64,000 nucleotides of DNA from Cellvibrio sp. GTDB taxonomy: Bacteria > Pseudomonadota > Gammaproteobacteria > Pseudomonadales > Cellvibrionaceae. The stretch spans positions 558,001-622,000 of the forward strand of contig JADJRD010000001.1 in assembly GCA_016712405.1 (NCBI GenBank). The letters run 5' to 3'. Shown in pieces: positions 1 to 9,822 of the stretch. A program made the position numbers and the translations under genes. The notes below the pieces were generated by a model. It did no database searches. It worked only from the letters and a program-made list of their open reading frames with translations, and had not been told where the DNA came from. Numbering within the stretch: the stretch's first letter is position 1; each line of letters opens with the position of its first letter.

Positions 1-139
1 ATTACTCATGAAAAGCCTCTTAATCAGCATGAATACGACAGAAAACAAACGCGAGATTAAACATGCATTTATTTTACATCTTTATAAGATGCATTTACAA
101 TATATGTTAATAGGATGCAAAACGCGGGAATAGAAAAAC

Positions 140-166
140 AAAAAAACACCACCCGTTAGAGTGGTT
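140..166 (-). terminator. Rho-independent terminator after malQ
   Basis: On the minus strand an ACCAC/GTGGT stem closes a short loop and is followed by a run of seven T. It lies just past the malQ stop and would end the glgC-GH57-malQ transcript. Positions 1-139 hold no gene that I can support. Confidence 0.6.
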
Positions 167-184
167 ATGCGTCACATAAATATA

Positions 185-1696
185 TTAAGCGATACGATCA
201 TATTGATGATTTAGCTTATAGATTTTCGCAGCAAGATCCGACGCCACCATATCCCAACGAAAGGTCCACTTCCAATTTTTTCCTTGGGTACCAGGCATAT
301 TCATGCGATGAGCACCATCCAATTCAAGAAAATCTTGCATGGGAATAATGCTCATACGACAGGATGACGCCAAGGCGACTTCAATCAATAGCCAAGGCAT
401 CTGAATTGACGAAGATAACAAATAATCCTGAACAATTTTTTGTTGCGACACTGCAAGATTTTCGTACCAGCTTTTTGTTGTGTCGTTGTCGTGAGTTCCG
501 GTGTAAATCACATTATCCAAAGTGTGATGCTGAGGAAGATGAGGGTTTTTTACATTGCCATCGAAAGCAAACTGCAGCACTAACATCCCCGGCAAATTAA
601 ATTCATGCCGTAAGGCTTCGACTTCATCAGTAATGACACCTAAATTCTCGGCAATCAGCGGTAAATTTGGCCACTCATCAAAACAGGCTTTTAATAAAGA
701 TTGACCTGGCGCTTTTATCCATTGACCTAAACGCGCATCCTGAGAGTTGCCGGGAATCGCCCAGTAAGCTTCAAAACCCCGAAAATGATCGATGCGTAAA
801 ATATCAAAAGATTGCAATTGAGTACGCAAACGATTTTTCCACCAAACAAAACCATCAGCTTGCATATTTTCCCAATGATAATGTGGATTACCCCAATGCT
901 GCCCGGTTTCAGAAAAATAATCCGGTGGCACACCCGCAACACTAATTGGCGCACCCGTTTCATCCAATAAAAATTGTGATTGATTACCCCATACATCGGC
1001 ACTGTCATGCCCAACAAAAATAGGTATATCACCAAAAAATTCAATCGATTTTTGTTTGGCGTAAGCTCGCAAGCATTTCCATTGCTCAAAAAATGCAAAC
1101 TGTTCAAATGTATAACGATTTATTTTTTCGGATAATGTGTTTGCATACTGGTTGATGGCTTGATCTTCATGTTGACGTAATGCATCCGGCCATTGATTCC
1201 AGGGTTTCAATTCAAAATGATCCCTAAATGCACAGTAATGAACGAAATCATCCAACCAATAAGCTTGTTCTTGACAAAAAATATCGAGCTGTTGCTTAAG
1301 ATAAGCCCACTGCTCTTGCTCAATATTGCCATAAAATAATCTTGCACATTGCTCACGCAATTCTGCTGAGGAGGAATATTGGTCAGAAATCTTTTCGCGT
1401 GAAATCCAATTCTTTTCAATTAACCAATCGATGCTAATTAATTCAGGATTACCTGCGTGGGCAGACAAAGATTGATAGGGAGACATATCATCCAGTGTTG
1501 GACCAATAGGTAACATCTGCCAAACACTAATACCCGCTTCCGATAACCAATCAACAAAATGGTAGGCTTCTTTGCCGAGCGTACCGAATTTTTCAGATTT
1601 TCCTGGTTGCCAATGCGCTTCTCCGCAAGCTAATGAAGTCGGATGGAGTAACACCCCTGCCCTTCGTTGATCCATCACATTGTGCTTTTTTTTCAT
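185..1696 (-). CDS. malQ: 4-alpha-glucanotransferase (GH77)
   Basis: Amylomaltase, a cytoplasmic enzyme that transfers alpha-1,4-glucan segments between malto-oligosaccharides. At 503 aa it has the length of the short bacterial MalQ type. GH77 signatures are visible: HPTSL near residue 18, the nucleophile Asp303 in RIDHFRG, the acid/base Glu350 in LIAENLG, and the substrate-binding Asp403 in TGTHDND. Its ATG overlaps the stop codon of the upstream GH57 gene in a TAATG, so the two are translationally coupled. It is the last gene of a glgC-GH57-malQ operon, which points to a role in trimming and recycling glycogen-derived glucans rather than in maltose uptake, since no maltose transporter is nearby. 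The family assignment is firm; the precise substrate is inferred. Confidence 0.95.
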   Translation of the reverse strand: MKKKHNVMDQRRAGVLLHPTSLACGEAHWQPGKSEKFGTLGKEAYHFVDWLSEAGISVWQMLPIGPTLDDMSPYQSLSAHAGNPELISIDWLIEKNWISREKISDQYSSSAELREQCARLFYGNIEQEQWAYLKQQLDIFCQEQAYWLDDFVHYCAFRDHFELKPWNQWPDALRQHEDQAINQYANTLSEKINRYTFEQFAFFEQWKCLRAYAKQKSIEFFGDIPIFVGHDSADVWGNQSQFLLDETGAPISVAGVPPDYFSETGQHWGNPHYHWENMQADGFVWWKNRLRTQLQSFDILRIDHFRGFEAYWAIPGNSQDARLGQWIKAPGQSLLKACFDEWPNLPLIAENLGVITDEVEALRHEFNLPGMLVLQFAFDGNVKNPHLPQHHTLDNVIYTGTHDNDTTKSWYENLAVSQQKIVQDYLLSSSIQMPWLLIEVALASSCRMSIIPMQDFLELDGAHRMNMPGTQGKNWKWTFRWDMVASDLAAKIYKLNHQYDRIA

Positions 1697-3417
1697 TAAA
1701 CGTGTCCTTGCCTCATCACACCACCAGCAGCAGGATTACCACCGCCTTCACTAATTACCTGTTGTAAATAATCAGGAGCAGGTTCGTGAATTAATCGATA
1801 CAGATTGGCTAAATGGCGACGATATAAATAATCAAAATCTTTTACACTTTGTGAAGGGTTGTAATCTCCAAACCACCAAAACCAATCTGATCCCTCACAC
1901 AAGGCCATTTGTTTTTCAATTTGGGCTATTTCATCTGCAGTAAACGTTTTTTTACTCAAGGCCAAATCCGCAGCTTGCTTGGCGTTACATAACATATCCC
2001 AAGCACGATTTTTATCTTTATCACCAATCCATGTCGAAAATGTTCCGTAAACCCAACTACCGGCAACCAAATGCGGAAGTAATAATGGCTCAGGCTTTTG
2101 CTCCGCTAATATTTCACTGTAGGTGGATAGTTCTAACTGTGGATGTTCGTTGATACGACGATAAAGCTGACCTAAAAAATAATAGGCATTTTCCGGAAAA
2201 TATTCCCAGGCATTTTCACCATCCATAATGATGGATATCACCGTATTTTTATTGTCTTTCGCAGTATTACTAATGGCAGTTAGGTGATTAATCAAATCAC
2301 CTACGGCGTCATCAGAATGCCATGTGGCGTATTTAAAACCAATTAAATCCGACAATCCGTCATCGCGAAAAAAAACATTCAAGGGAACATTAGCAAAATG
2401 ATAATTGCGATGAAGGTTTTTACCGGATGACAACCAGTCATTGGCCGATGCATTCGCAGTATCACGCAAACTATTATGTAACACGGAATCACCGGTTGCA
2501 GCCCAGGAAAATCCATTTTCTTGCAACAATTGTAATGTTGCATCACTTAAAGAACCTTCACTGGCCCAACAACCGACAGGTGTAATACCAAAATGATCCT
2601 GAAAGACTTTTTTGCCTTGCTGCAAATGCCAAATCGAACGATTGGCTCCATCAGGGTAAATTCTATTTTCTGGCAAACTCACATCAGGCATAGCTTCTGT
2701 TGCGCTGTTAATATCAATTAACAAATGGACAATCGGATGCGCATAAGGGCTCATACAAAGTTCGATTTGCTTTTTTTCAGCCAGATGTTTATAACGCGGC
2801 ACAATTGATGACATGAGCTCACCAATAATCGTCAACAACAAACGTCTGTCCGTCATAGAAAAATGACGCGCCTTTTCCTGCAAATGCTGCACGCGATGAT
2901 CATCACGGCGCAAGGTTTCTGCCAACCAACTTAAGTGATACCACACACCCAAATCAATTAAAAATTGTTGATTTAAATATTGGGCCAAAAATGGTTTTTG
3001 ATGCAGGGATTCCAATGTGCCCGCCAATTCCCGATAGACAGGAAATCGCTCTATCATTCTAGAGCGATTCGCACGCAAATATTTTTGTGCTAAATCTAAA
3101 AATGCCTGACTGCCAGGCGGCGGCAATACAGGTTCAACCAAGGATGCTAAAACCTGATCTTTGATTTCACCCTGGCTATGTAAATAATTTTTTATTTGTT
3201 GTGCGTAATCATCTAATTGCTCTAACAAAATAGGCGCAAAATTAACAACAGCTTTTGCATTGGGCTGTAATTCCAAATGCGCCGCCATATCCACATAATC
3301 TTTAATGGCATGTAAGTAAGTCCAAGGAAAATAATATTCACCTGTGACAATATCGCGATAATCCGGCTGATGCATATGCCACAGAAATACCACCTTGGTT
3401 TTACTTAAATTAGCCAT
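1696..3417 (-). CDS. Glycoside hydrolase family 57 protein
   Basis: GH57 retaining glucan-active enzyme of about 573 aa, probably an amylase, branching enzyme or glucanotransferase acting on glycogen. The N-terminal motif LWHMHQPDYRD is typical of GH57. The likely nucleophile is Glu in CWASEGS (about residue 287) and the acid/base is Asp in IIMDGENAWEYF (about residue 399). No signal peptide is present, so it is cytoplasmic. Four candidate starts lie close together; I prefer the ATG at 3417, which leaves an 8-nt overlap with glgC and an AGGA about 8 nt upstream. An upstream ATG at 3426 would add MMY. It sits between glgC and malQ. GH57 activities cannot be told apart from sequence alone. Confidence 0.88.
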   Translation of the reverse strand: MANLSKTKVVFLWHMHQPDYRDIVTGEYYFPWTYLHAIKDYVDMAAHLELQPNAKAVVNFAPILLEQLDDYAQQIKNYLHSQGEIKDQVLASLVEPVLPPPGSQAFLDLAQKYLRANRSRMIERFPVYRELAGTLESLHQKPFLAQYLNQQFLIDLGVWYHLSWLAETLRRDDHRVQHLQEKARHFSMTDRRLLLTIIGELMSSIVPRYKHLAEKKQIELCMSPYAHPIVHLLIDINSATEAMPDVSLPENRIYPDGANRSIWHLQQGKKVFQDHFGITPVGCWASEGSLSDATLQLLQENGFSWAATGDSVLHNSLRDTANASANDWLSSGKNLHRNYHFANVPLNVFFRDDGLSDLIGFKYATWHSDDAVGDLINHLTAISNTAKDNKNTVISIIMDGENAWEYFPENAYYFLGQLYRRINEHPQLELSTYSEILAEQKPEPLLLPHLVAGSWVYGTFSTWIGDKDKNRAWDMLCNAKQAADLALSKKTFTADEIAQIEKQMALCEGSDWFWWFGDYNPSQSVKDFDYLYRRHLANLYRLIHEPAPDYLQQVISEGGGNPAAGGVMRQGHV

Positions 3418-4683
3418 ATACATCATCCTGCCCTAACATATCCGGAGTGACTAATACCACGCCTTTGGGTGATACATGAAAACGTGCTTTATCCATTTCT
3501 GCATCATGACCAATCACAGTTCCTTCAGGAATTTTGCAGCGCCTATCAATTAATGCTCGACGAATTTTGCAATTACGCCCTACCTCGACACTGGGAAATA
3601 AAACAGAATCTTCTATTTCACAATAGGAATTAATTTTTACACGCGGAAATAATATTGAATGTTTTACACGAGAACCAGAGACAATACAGCCACCAGCAAT
3701 TAAAGAGTCCACAGCATAACCTCGACGACCATCATCATCGAACACAAATTTTGCTGGCGCCACCTGTTCCTGATTGTAGTCCATATTGGCCAAGCCGCAT
3801 CGTATAAATCCAATTCCGGGTTCACATCTGCCAATTCCAAATTTGATTCCCAAAGTGAATCAACTGTACCCACATCACGCCAATAAGCTTCACCGCCTGT
3901 CACGGGATCACAAAATGGAAATGCCATTACACGACCCGATTGAATCATGGACGGAATAATATCTTTACCAAAATCATGTGACGAATTGGGGTTTTCTTTA
4001 TCCTTCAATAATTCACGAAATAAGGCTTTAGTACTAAATACATAAATGCCCATTGAGGCTAAAGATTTATTAGGTTTGCCAGGAATGGATTCTGGATTTT
4101 TTGGTTTTTCAGAGAATTTAATAATTCGATTTTCACTATCTATATCCATGACACCAAATGCATGAGCAATTTCAATTGGCACTTCAATACAACCGACTGT
4201 GATATCAGCGCCGCGCTCAACATGAGCTGCAATCATAGTGCCGTAATCCATTTTATAAATATGATCACCGGCAAGAATTAAGATATATTCAGGGCTATGT
4301 CGACGAATAATATCCAAATTTTGCAAGACTGCGTCCGCAGTTCCAACATACCAATTTTCACCAAGACGTTGTTGCGCGGGTAATAATTCAACGAATTCAC
4401 CTAACTCACCACCGAGAAAACCCCATCCACGTTGAATGTGCCTATCCAATGAATTCGACATATATTGTGTAAGTACGCTAATTCGACGAATACCTGAATT
4501 CACACAATTGGAGAGGGGAAAATCGATAATGCGAAACTTTCCACCAAAATGTACAGCAGGCTTGGCACGCCAATTGGTGAGCTGATGTAAACGTGATCCT
4601 CGTCCTCCCGCTAAAATCACCGCGAGAGTTTCCCGCGTGAGACGACTAACATAACGACCGGAAGAATGTTGTTGTGAACTCAT
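3410..4683 (-). CDS. glgC: Glucose-1-phosphate adenylyltransferase, frameshifted in this sequence
   Basis: Makes ADP-glucose from ATP and glucose-1-phosphate, the committed step of bacterial glycogen synthesis. The N-terminal part (from 4683) carries the nucleotidyltransferase signature AVILAGGRGSRL, the RAKPAVHFGGKFRIIDF block and GDHIYKMDY. It runs in frame to about WPIW near 3782. The C-terminal left-handed beta-helix part, starting at YNQEQVAPAKFVFDDDGRRG and ending MLGQDDVYG, continues in another frame. Adding one base at about 3779-3783 (TGGAC-TAC) restores a continuous protein of about 424 aa, the normal GlgC length. The start is an ATG with AAGGAA upstream. The lesion is not in a long homopolymer, so it could be a real mutation or a sequence error. 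The neighbours (GH57, malQ, divergent glgB-glgA) support the assignment. Confidence 0.9.
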
Positions 4684-4946
4684 TAAAATTATTCCTTAGA
4701 GATAGGGGCTATTAATTGTGTTTTTATCATTCAGTAAAGAAGTCTAGACTCTGTCTTTAAACTGTAAACATTATTTGGCATTAAACCTGCTAAACAATAC
4801 TGATCGTAACAAAACTGAAAAATCGGTTGTAGCATCCATTGTCATACTGGTGCAAACTTAATGACATTATTATGAAACACCACTGACTTTTTGCTCGATA
4901 TGTATTTTTTTGCGCCAAAATCTATCCACTCCACAAGAAGATATTT
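4684..4946. promoter_or_regulatory. Divergent glgC/glgB control region
   Basis: This 263-bp AT-rich gap separates the leftward glgC-GH57-malQ operon from rightward glgB. Both promoters must lie here. I see no clear palindromic operator or riboswitch, and the exact promoter elements cannot be assigned with confidence. Confidence 0.5.
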
Positions 4947-7145
4947 ATGAATGCCCCTGCTGACAAACTATTGTCTGATGAATTAATACGCATTATTGAA
5001 GCAACCCATCACGATCCCTTCTCTGTTCTAGGCCGGCACCTGTTAGGCAGTAAATCCGATGCTGCCGCCGATACTTTGATTCGTGTCTATTTACCCGGTG
5101 CACGAACAGCAGCACTGGTGCATCAAGGTCAAGAGTTTTCGCTAAAGCGCATTGAAGGCAGTGATTTTTTTGAATGGAAAGGCATTGGTAAATACATCAA
5201 AGATCACTATCAAATTCATTGGTTTGATCGCCACAATCAAGAGCATCTGGATTTTGATCCCTACATTTTCGCTCCATTTTTGGGTGACTTGGATGTGCAC
5301 TTATTTAATGAGGGTCAACATTGGAATATCTATCAACTTCTTGGTGCACATGAACGCGAAATAAATGGCATTAAAGGCGTAACCTTTGCGACATGGGCTC
5401 CCAATGCAGAACGTATTAGTATTGTGGGTGATTTTAATGAGTGGGACGGTCGCCGTCATCCGATGCGTGTACGTGGTGCCAGTGGATTGTGGGAATTGTT
5501 TATTCCCGGATTAAGTGCAGGCTCTTTATATAAATTCGAAATTCGCAATCGTCAAACTGGCGACATTTTCTTGAAGGCTGATCCTTATGGACAAGCGTTT
5601 GAATTGCGACCACAAACCAGTGCCATAGTGGTGAATTCCAATTACGAATGGAAAGATGCTTTTTGGTTACAAGCCAGAGCAGAACGAAATTGGTTGAAAT
5701 CACCTTTCTCTGTTTATGAATTACATTTGGGTTCATGGCGACGAGGTTGGGCTAACGAATTTTTAAATTATCGCGAACTGGCTCATCAAATTGTAGATTA
5801 TGTAAAACCTTTGGGATTTACCCATATCGAAATTTTACCCATCAGTGAACATCCTTTTGATGATTCATGGGGCTATCAAACCACGGGATATTTTGCGCCG
5901 ACCAGTCGTTTTGGCACACCCGATGATTTCAAATATTGTGTTGATTATCTGCATCAACACAATATCGGTATTATTCTCGATTGGGTGCCTGCGCATTTTC
6001 CAAAAGATGCCTTTGCGCTGGCAAAATTTGATGGAACTGCACTTTATGAACATGAAGATCCCCGATTGGGCGAGCATCGCGATTGGGGCACATTAATTTA
6101 TAATTATGGCCGCAATGAAGTTCGCAATTTTTTATTATCCAATGCATTATTTTGGTTAAAAGAATTTCATATCGATGGTTTGCGTGTCGATGCCGTTGCC
6201 TCTATGTTGTATTTGGATTATTCGCGCGAAGATGGTGATTGGTTACCGAATCAATACGGTGGCAATGAAAATATTGAAGCCATTCATTTTTTACGTCAAT
6301 TCAATGAACTCTGTCATGGGCATTGCCCAGGAGCATTGGTGATCGCCGAAGAATCAACAGCATGGCCGCAAGTGACTCGTCCAACATGGGTTGGCGGTTT
6401 AGGATTTACGTTGAAATGGAATATGGGCTGGATGCACGACACACTAAATTATTTTACAAAAGATCCAATTCATCGCCAATTTCATCACGATCAATTAACT
6501 TTCGGCATGATGTACGCATTTACCGAGAATTTTATGCTGCCGTTTTCACACGATGAAGTGGTACACGGTAAAGGTAGTATGATTGGAAAAATGCCAGGTG
6601 ATGATTGGCAAAAAATGGCAAATTTACGTTTACTTTATACCTACATGTTCACTTATCCTGGAACAAAACTGTTGTTTATGGGGAGTGAATTTGCACAATG
6701 GAGTGAATGGGCAAACAATCGCAGCTTGGATTGGCATTTGCTTGACTATGCGCCACATCGTGGTGTTCATGACACCGTCAGAGATTTGAATCACCTCTAT
6801 CGTAATCGTTCAGAATTGTATGAACGCAGTTTTGAATGGAATGGTTTTGAATGGCTTGATTGTCACGACAGCACACAATCTATTGTCAGTTACATTCGAA
6901 AAAGTGACACAGGTTTTGTGATTGTGTTATTGAATTTTACTCCTATACCCCGTTACGCTTATCGGGTCGGTGTACCCGTCGCAGGACAATATAAAGAATT
7001 ATTTAATTCAGACTCCATGTTTTATGGTGGCAGTAATCTTGGCAATGCTGAAGGTTTATATTCACAGGATATCCCTTGGATGAATCATCCCTACTCGGTT
7101 GAGATAACATTGCCGCCTTTGGCAGGATTGATTATTGCGTTGTGA
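4947..7145 (+). CDS. glgB: 1,4-alpha-glucan branching enzyme (GH13)
   Basis: Cuts alpha-1,4 chains and rejoins them as alpha-1,6 branches in glycogen. The 732-aa length is typical of GlgB with both N-terminal modules. Residues about 1-110 form the first beta-sandwich module (DPFSVLGRH), followed by a CBM48 module (FATWAPNAERISIVGDFNEW). The GH13 barrel then shows HIEILPISEHPFDDSWGYQ, the nucleophile Asp in GLRVDAVASMLYLDYSR, the acid/base Glu in VIAEESTAWP and the third acid in FSHDEVVHGKGSM. It is cytoplasmic. The ATG is preceded by AAGAAG. It is followed by glgA after a 194-bp gap filled with repeats. The reading frame is intact. Confidence 0.97.
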   Translation: MNAPADKLLSDELIRIIEATHHDPFSVLGRHLLGSKSDAAADTLIRVYLPGARTAALVHQGQEFSLKRIEGSDFFEWKGIGKYIKDHYQIHWFDRHNQEHLDFDPYIFAPFLGDLDVHLFNEGQHWNIYQLLGAHEREINGIKGVTFATWAPNAERISIVGDFNEWDGRRHPMRVRGASGLWELFIPGLSAGSLYKFEIRNRQTGDIFLKADPYGQAFELRPQTSAIVVNSNYEWKDAFWLQARAERNWLKSPFSVYELHLGSWRRGWANEFLNYRELAHQIVDYVKPLGFTHIEILPISEHPFDDSWGYQTTGYFAPTSRFGTPDDFKYCVDYLHQHNIGIILDWVPAHFPKDAFALAKFDGTALYEHEDPRLGEHRDWGTLIYNYGRNEVRNFLLSNALFWLKEFHIDGLRVDAVASMLYLDYSREDGDWLPNQYGGNENIEAIHFLRQFNELCHGHCPGALVIAEESTAWPQVTRPTWVGGLGFTLKWNMGWMHDTLNYFTKDPIHRQFHHDQLTFGMMYAFTENFMLPFSHDEVVHGKGSMIGKMPGDDWQKMANLRLLYTYMFTYPGTKLLFMGSEFAQWSEWANNRSLDWHLLDYAPHRGVHDTVRDLNHLYRNRSELYERSFEWNGFEWLDCHDSTQSIVSYIRKSDTGFVIVLLNFTPIPRYAYRVGVPVAGQYKELFNSDSMFYGGSNLGNAEGLYSQDIPWMNHPYSVEITLPPLAGLIIAL

Positions 7146-7154
7146 TTTTTATTT

Positions 7155-7193
7155 CCCCCTCTCCCCTGCCCCTCTCCCACAAGGGGAGAGGGG
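7155..7193. repeat. CCCTCTCCCC palindromic repeat, copy 1
   Basis: This GC-rich imperfect palindrome (CCCTCTCCC-ACAA-GGGGAGAGGGG core) lies 9 bp past glgB. Related copies are at 7295-7333, 31306-31391 and 31441-31480. It is an interspersed repeat that can form a strong hairpin in RNA. Confidence 0.75.
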
Positions 7194-7294
7194 AATTGAC
7201 ACGAATGGGGATAAAATTAATGGCGAAGATAGAAACCTTAAAAAGAAATATCCAACTTAAACTTAGTTACACGTTCTTCTTGTGGCAGTGACAG

Positions 7295-7333
7295 CCCCCT
7301 CGCCCCTTGTGGGAGAGGGATGGGGAGAGGGGG
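7295..7333. repeat. CCCTCTCCCC palindromic repeat, copy 2, carrying the glgA ribosome-binding site
   Basis: This copy shares the CCCCTTGTGGGAGAGGG core of the family. Its last bases, GGGGAGAGGGGG at 7322-7333, end 6 nt before the glgA ATG at 7340, so the purine-rich right arm of the repeat is also the Shine-Dalgarno sequence of glgA. Confidence 0.75.
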
Positions 7334-7339
7334 AAAATT

Positions 7340-8782
7340 ATGAATCTACTTTTCGCAACCAGTGGAGTCTATCCATTAATTAAAACCGGTGGACTAGCCG
7401 ATGTCGCAGCCAGCTTACCTCGCGCATTATTAAAACTAAATATTGATGTCAAAATTGTATTACCGGCTTATGCCAGTGTATTAGCACAAACCGAAAAATT
7501 AGATGTAAAAACCTTATCAACCATTTCGGTTTTAGGCAGAGAAATTCTATTACAACAAACACGCTTGCCGGGCACACGAGTGAAAGTCATTCTGGTGAAT
7601 ATTCCTGAATTTTCAGAACGCATCGGTAATCCCTATTGCGGTCCCGATGGTAGTGACTGGCCGGATAATCATTGGCGATTTTTTTGGTTTGCGCGAGCAA
7701 TAGAAACCATCGCAATAAATCAAGCAGGATTAGATTGGCCCGTCGACATAGTTCATTGTAATGATTGGCAAACCGGTTTAATTCCTGCGCTTTTGTCCGA
7801 ACATCAAACAGCGCCTGCTTGTGTTTTTACCATTCATAACCTGGCTTATCGTGGATTATTTTCACATCAAGCCTTTGCCGAATTAAATTTACCCGAATCC
7901 ATGTGGCATCACGAAAATTTAGAATTTTATGGTCAGATGTCTTTTATGAAAGGCGGCCTCAGTTATTCACAAAAAATCACCACAGTTAGCCCGAGCTATG
8001 CCAATGAAATTCAAACACCTGAATTCGGTAATGGCCTTGATGGATTGATGCGATATCGCCAAAACGATTTGCACGGCATTTTAAATGGCATTGATATGGA
8101 AGAATGGAATCCTAATGCTGATGAACATTTACTTCATAAATTCAATAGGCGTAGCTTGATTGGAAAACAAGAAAATAAACTGGAATTACAAACACAGTTG
8201 GGATTGGACGTTAATGCAAAAATACCATTGCTTGGTTTTGTTGGACGTTTGGTTGACCAAAAAGGATTGGATTTAATTTTGGCACAAATGAGCTTGCTAC
8301 TAAGCAAAAACTGCCAATTAGTATTTTTGGGAAGTGGATTTCAACATTATGAAACTGCATTAAAAAATATTGCCGCACAACATCCGCACAAAATGGCGGT
8401 TACTATTGGCTACAACGAAACCCTGGCTCATCGAATTGAAGCGGCATGCGATTTGTTTTTAATGCCATCTCTATTCGAACCCTGTGGTTTAAATCAACTC
8501 TACAGTTTACGTTATGGCAGTTTACCCATTGTGCATGCTGTGGGCGGTTTGGCTGATACTGTTTTCGAATGCCCCATCAATCAACCCGACAACAAGGCCA
8601 ATGGCTTTGTCTTTCACTCAGCCACGGCTATCGAACTACACCACGCTATCTGCCGCGCTTTGGAAGCCTATCAACAACCCGATTTCTGGAAAAAACTGCA
8701 AGAAAATGCGATGAGTCGTGATTCGTCCTGGGACAAAAGTGCGCTGGAATACTCTCAGATCTATCTCGACCTTATGAAATAA
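7340..8782 (+). CDS. glgA: Glycogen synthase, ADP-glucose type (GT5)
   Basis: Adds glucose from ADP-glucose to the non-reducing ends of glycogen. The 480-aa frame starts MNLLFATSGVYPLIKTGGLADV and carries the KTGGLADV ADP-glucose-binding motif near residue 15. Further marks are VHCNDWQTGL, FTIHNLAYRG, GFVGRLVDQKGLD and the C-terminal nucleotide-binding stretch PSLFEPCGLNQLYSLRYG, with the conserved Glu of GT5. An open frame extends upstream to 7307, but those codons lie in the repeat. The ATG at 7340 gives the standard GlgA N-terminus and has a purine-rich Shine-Dalgarno inside the repeat. It probably forms an operon with glgB, though the repeats between them may uncouple their expression. 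Confidence 0.96.
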   Translation: MNLLFATSGVYPLIKTGGLADVAASLPRALLKLNIDVKIVLPAYASVLAQTEKLDVKTLSTISVLGREILLQQTRLPGTRVKVILVNIPEFSERIGNPYCGPDGSDWPDNHWRFFWFARAIETIAINQAGLDWPVDIVHCNDWQTGLIPALLSEHQTAPACVFTIHNLAYRGLFSHQAFAELNLPESMWHHENLEFYGQMSFMKGGLSYSQKITTVSPSYANEIQTPEFGNGLDGLMRYRQNDLHGILNGIDMEEWNPNADEHLLHKFNRRSLIGKQENKLELQTQLGLDVNAKIPLLGFVGRLVDQKGLDLILAQMSLLLSKNCQLVFLGSGFQHYETALKNIAAQHPHKMAVTIGYNETLAHRIEAACDLFLMPSLFEPCGLNQLYSLRYGSLPIVHAVGGLADTVFECPINQPDNKANGFVFHSATAIELHHAICRALEAYQQPDFWKKLQENAMSRDSSWDKSALEYSQIYLDLMK

Positions 8783-8851
8783 CCCTGGCTGTTTACCGCT
8801 TGCGTAGACAGCGCTCACTGCTAAACTCACAATATTCATGCTCTGGAATAG

Positions 8852-9787
8852 ATGATAATGCCAGTCAACACCGACGAGCCCATTACCACCAATCGAAAGC
8901 CCAAACTGCTGATCGTGGATGATCAGGTATTAATTATTCGAGTATTACACGAACTTTTTAAGGATAGCTGCGATATTTATATGGCACACAATGGTCTGGA
9001 TGCAATTGAAAAATGCACGAGCATCGAGCCTGATTTAATTCTGTTGGATGTAGTGATGCCCAAAATGGATGGTTATGAGGTCTGCAAAATCTTAAAGGCC
9101 AATGAGCAAACAGCTAAAATTCCAATCATATTTATCACAGGCAGTTTTGAAGAAGCAGATGAACTTAAAGGCTTTGAATTGGGTGCCGTCGATTTCATTC
9201 GCAAACCCATCAATGCTGTTATTACTCGAGCCAGAGTCAACAACCATTTGGCACTCAAAAAACAAACTGACCTATTACGCTCAATAGCACTGATTGATGG
9301 GCTTACTGGTATTGCCAATCGTCGCAGATTTGAAGCAGCAATACATACTGAATGGCTGCAATCCGTTCGGGATAAATCGGCGATTTCACTTCTGATGATC
9401 GATATCGATGAATTCAAAAAATATAATGATCACTACGGACATCTTGCCGGTGATGATTGCCTTAAAAAAGTTGCGCAAGCCATCAATGAGGCCACTGGCC
9501 GCCCTTATGATTTAACTGCACGTTATGGCGGTGAAGAATTTGTCGTCATTTTGCCAAAAACAAATCATGAGGGAGCACAGTTAGTTGCTAAACAAATCAT
9601 GAAAGCAGTAAGAGATTTGAATATCCCTCACGAAAAATCTGCGCACCCAATAGTCACTATTAGCATCGGCGTTACCACCATGATTCCAGAACAGACTTCT
9701 AATTTTGAAACCCTGATAACAACTGCAGACCAAGCTCTCTATAAAGCCAAATCAACCGGTAGAAATACACTTTCCAGTATTGAATAA
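8852..9787 (+). CDS. Response regulator with diguanylate cyclase domain (REC-GGDEF)
   Basis: PleD-like protein predicted to make cyclic di-GMP from two GTP when phosphorylated. The REC domain (residues about 18-135) has the acidic pair Asp23-Asp24, the phospho-acceptor Asp66 in ILLDVVMPKMDG and Lys118 in RKPIN. The GGDEF domain (about 140-310) has DGLTGIANRR and the active-site GGEEF at 226-230. An inhibitory-site RxxD (Arg217-Asp220) lies five residues before it, so product inhibition is likely. It has no membrane segment. ATG starts at 8852 and 8858 are both possible. No partner kinase is adjacent; the histidine kinase at 59.7 kb is far away. It sits 69 bp after glgA, so a shared transcript is possible but unproven. 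Confidence 0.93.
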   Translation: MIMPVNTDEPITTNRKPKLLIVDDQVLIIRVLHELFKDSCDIYMAHNGLDAIEKCTSIEPDLILLDVVMPKMDGYEVCKILKANEQTAKIPIIFITGSFEEADELKGFELGAVDFIRKPINAVITRARVNNHLALKKQTDLLRSIALIDGLTGIANRRRFEAAIHTEWLQSVRDKSAISLLMIDIDEFKKYNDHYGHLAGDDCLKKVAQAINEATGRPYDLTARYGGEEFVVILPKTNHEGAQLVAKQIMKAVRDLNIPHEKSAHPIVTISIGVTTMIPEQTSNFETLITTADQALYKAKSTGRNTLSSIE

Positions 9788-9822
9788 AATTAACAAACAC
9801 ATTATCAGTTCTTCTATTTTTG

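Noticed and set aside
727..1107. Minus-strand second frame within malQ
   Set aside because: It is a shadow of the malQ frame with no family motif, as are the many other open frames inside the large glycosidase, receptor and nrd genes.
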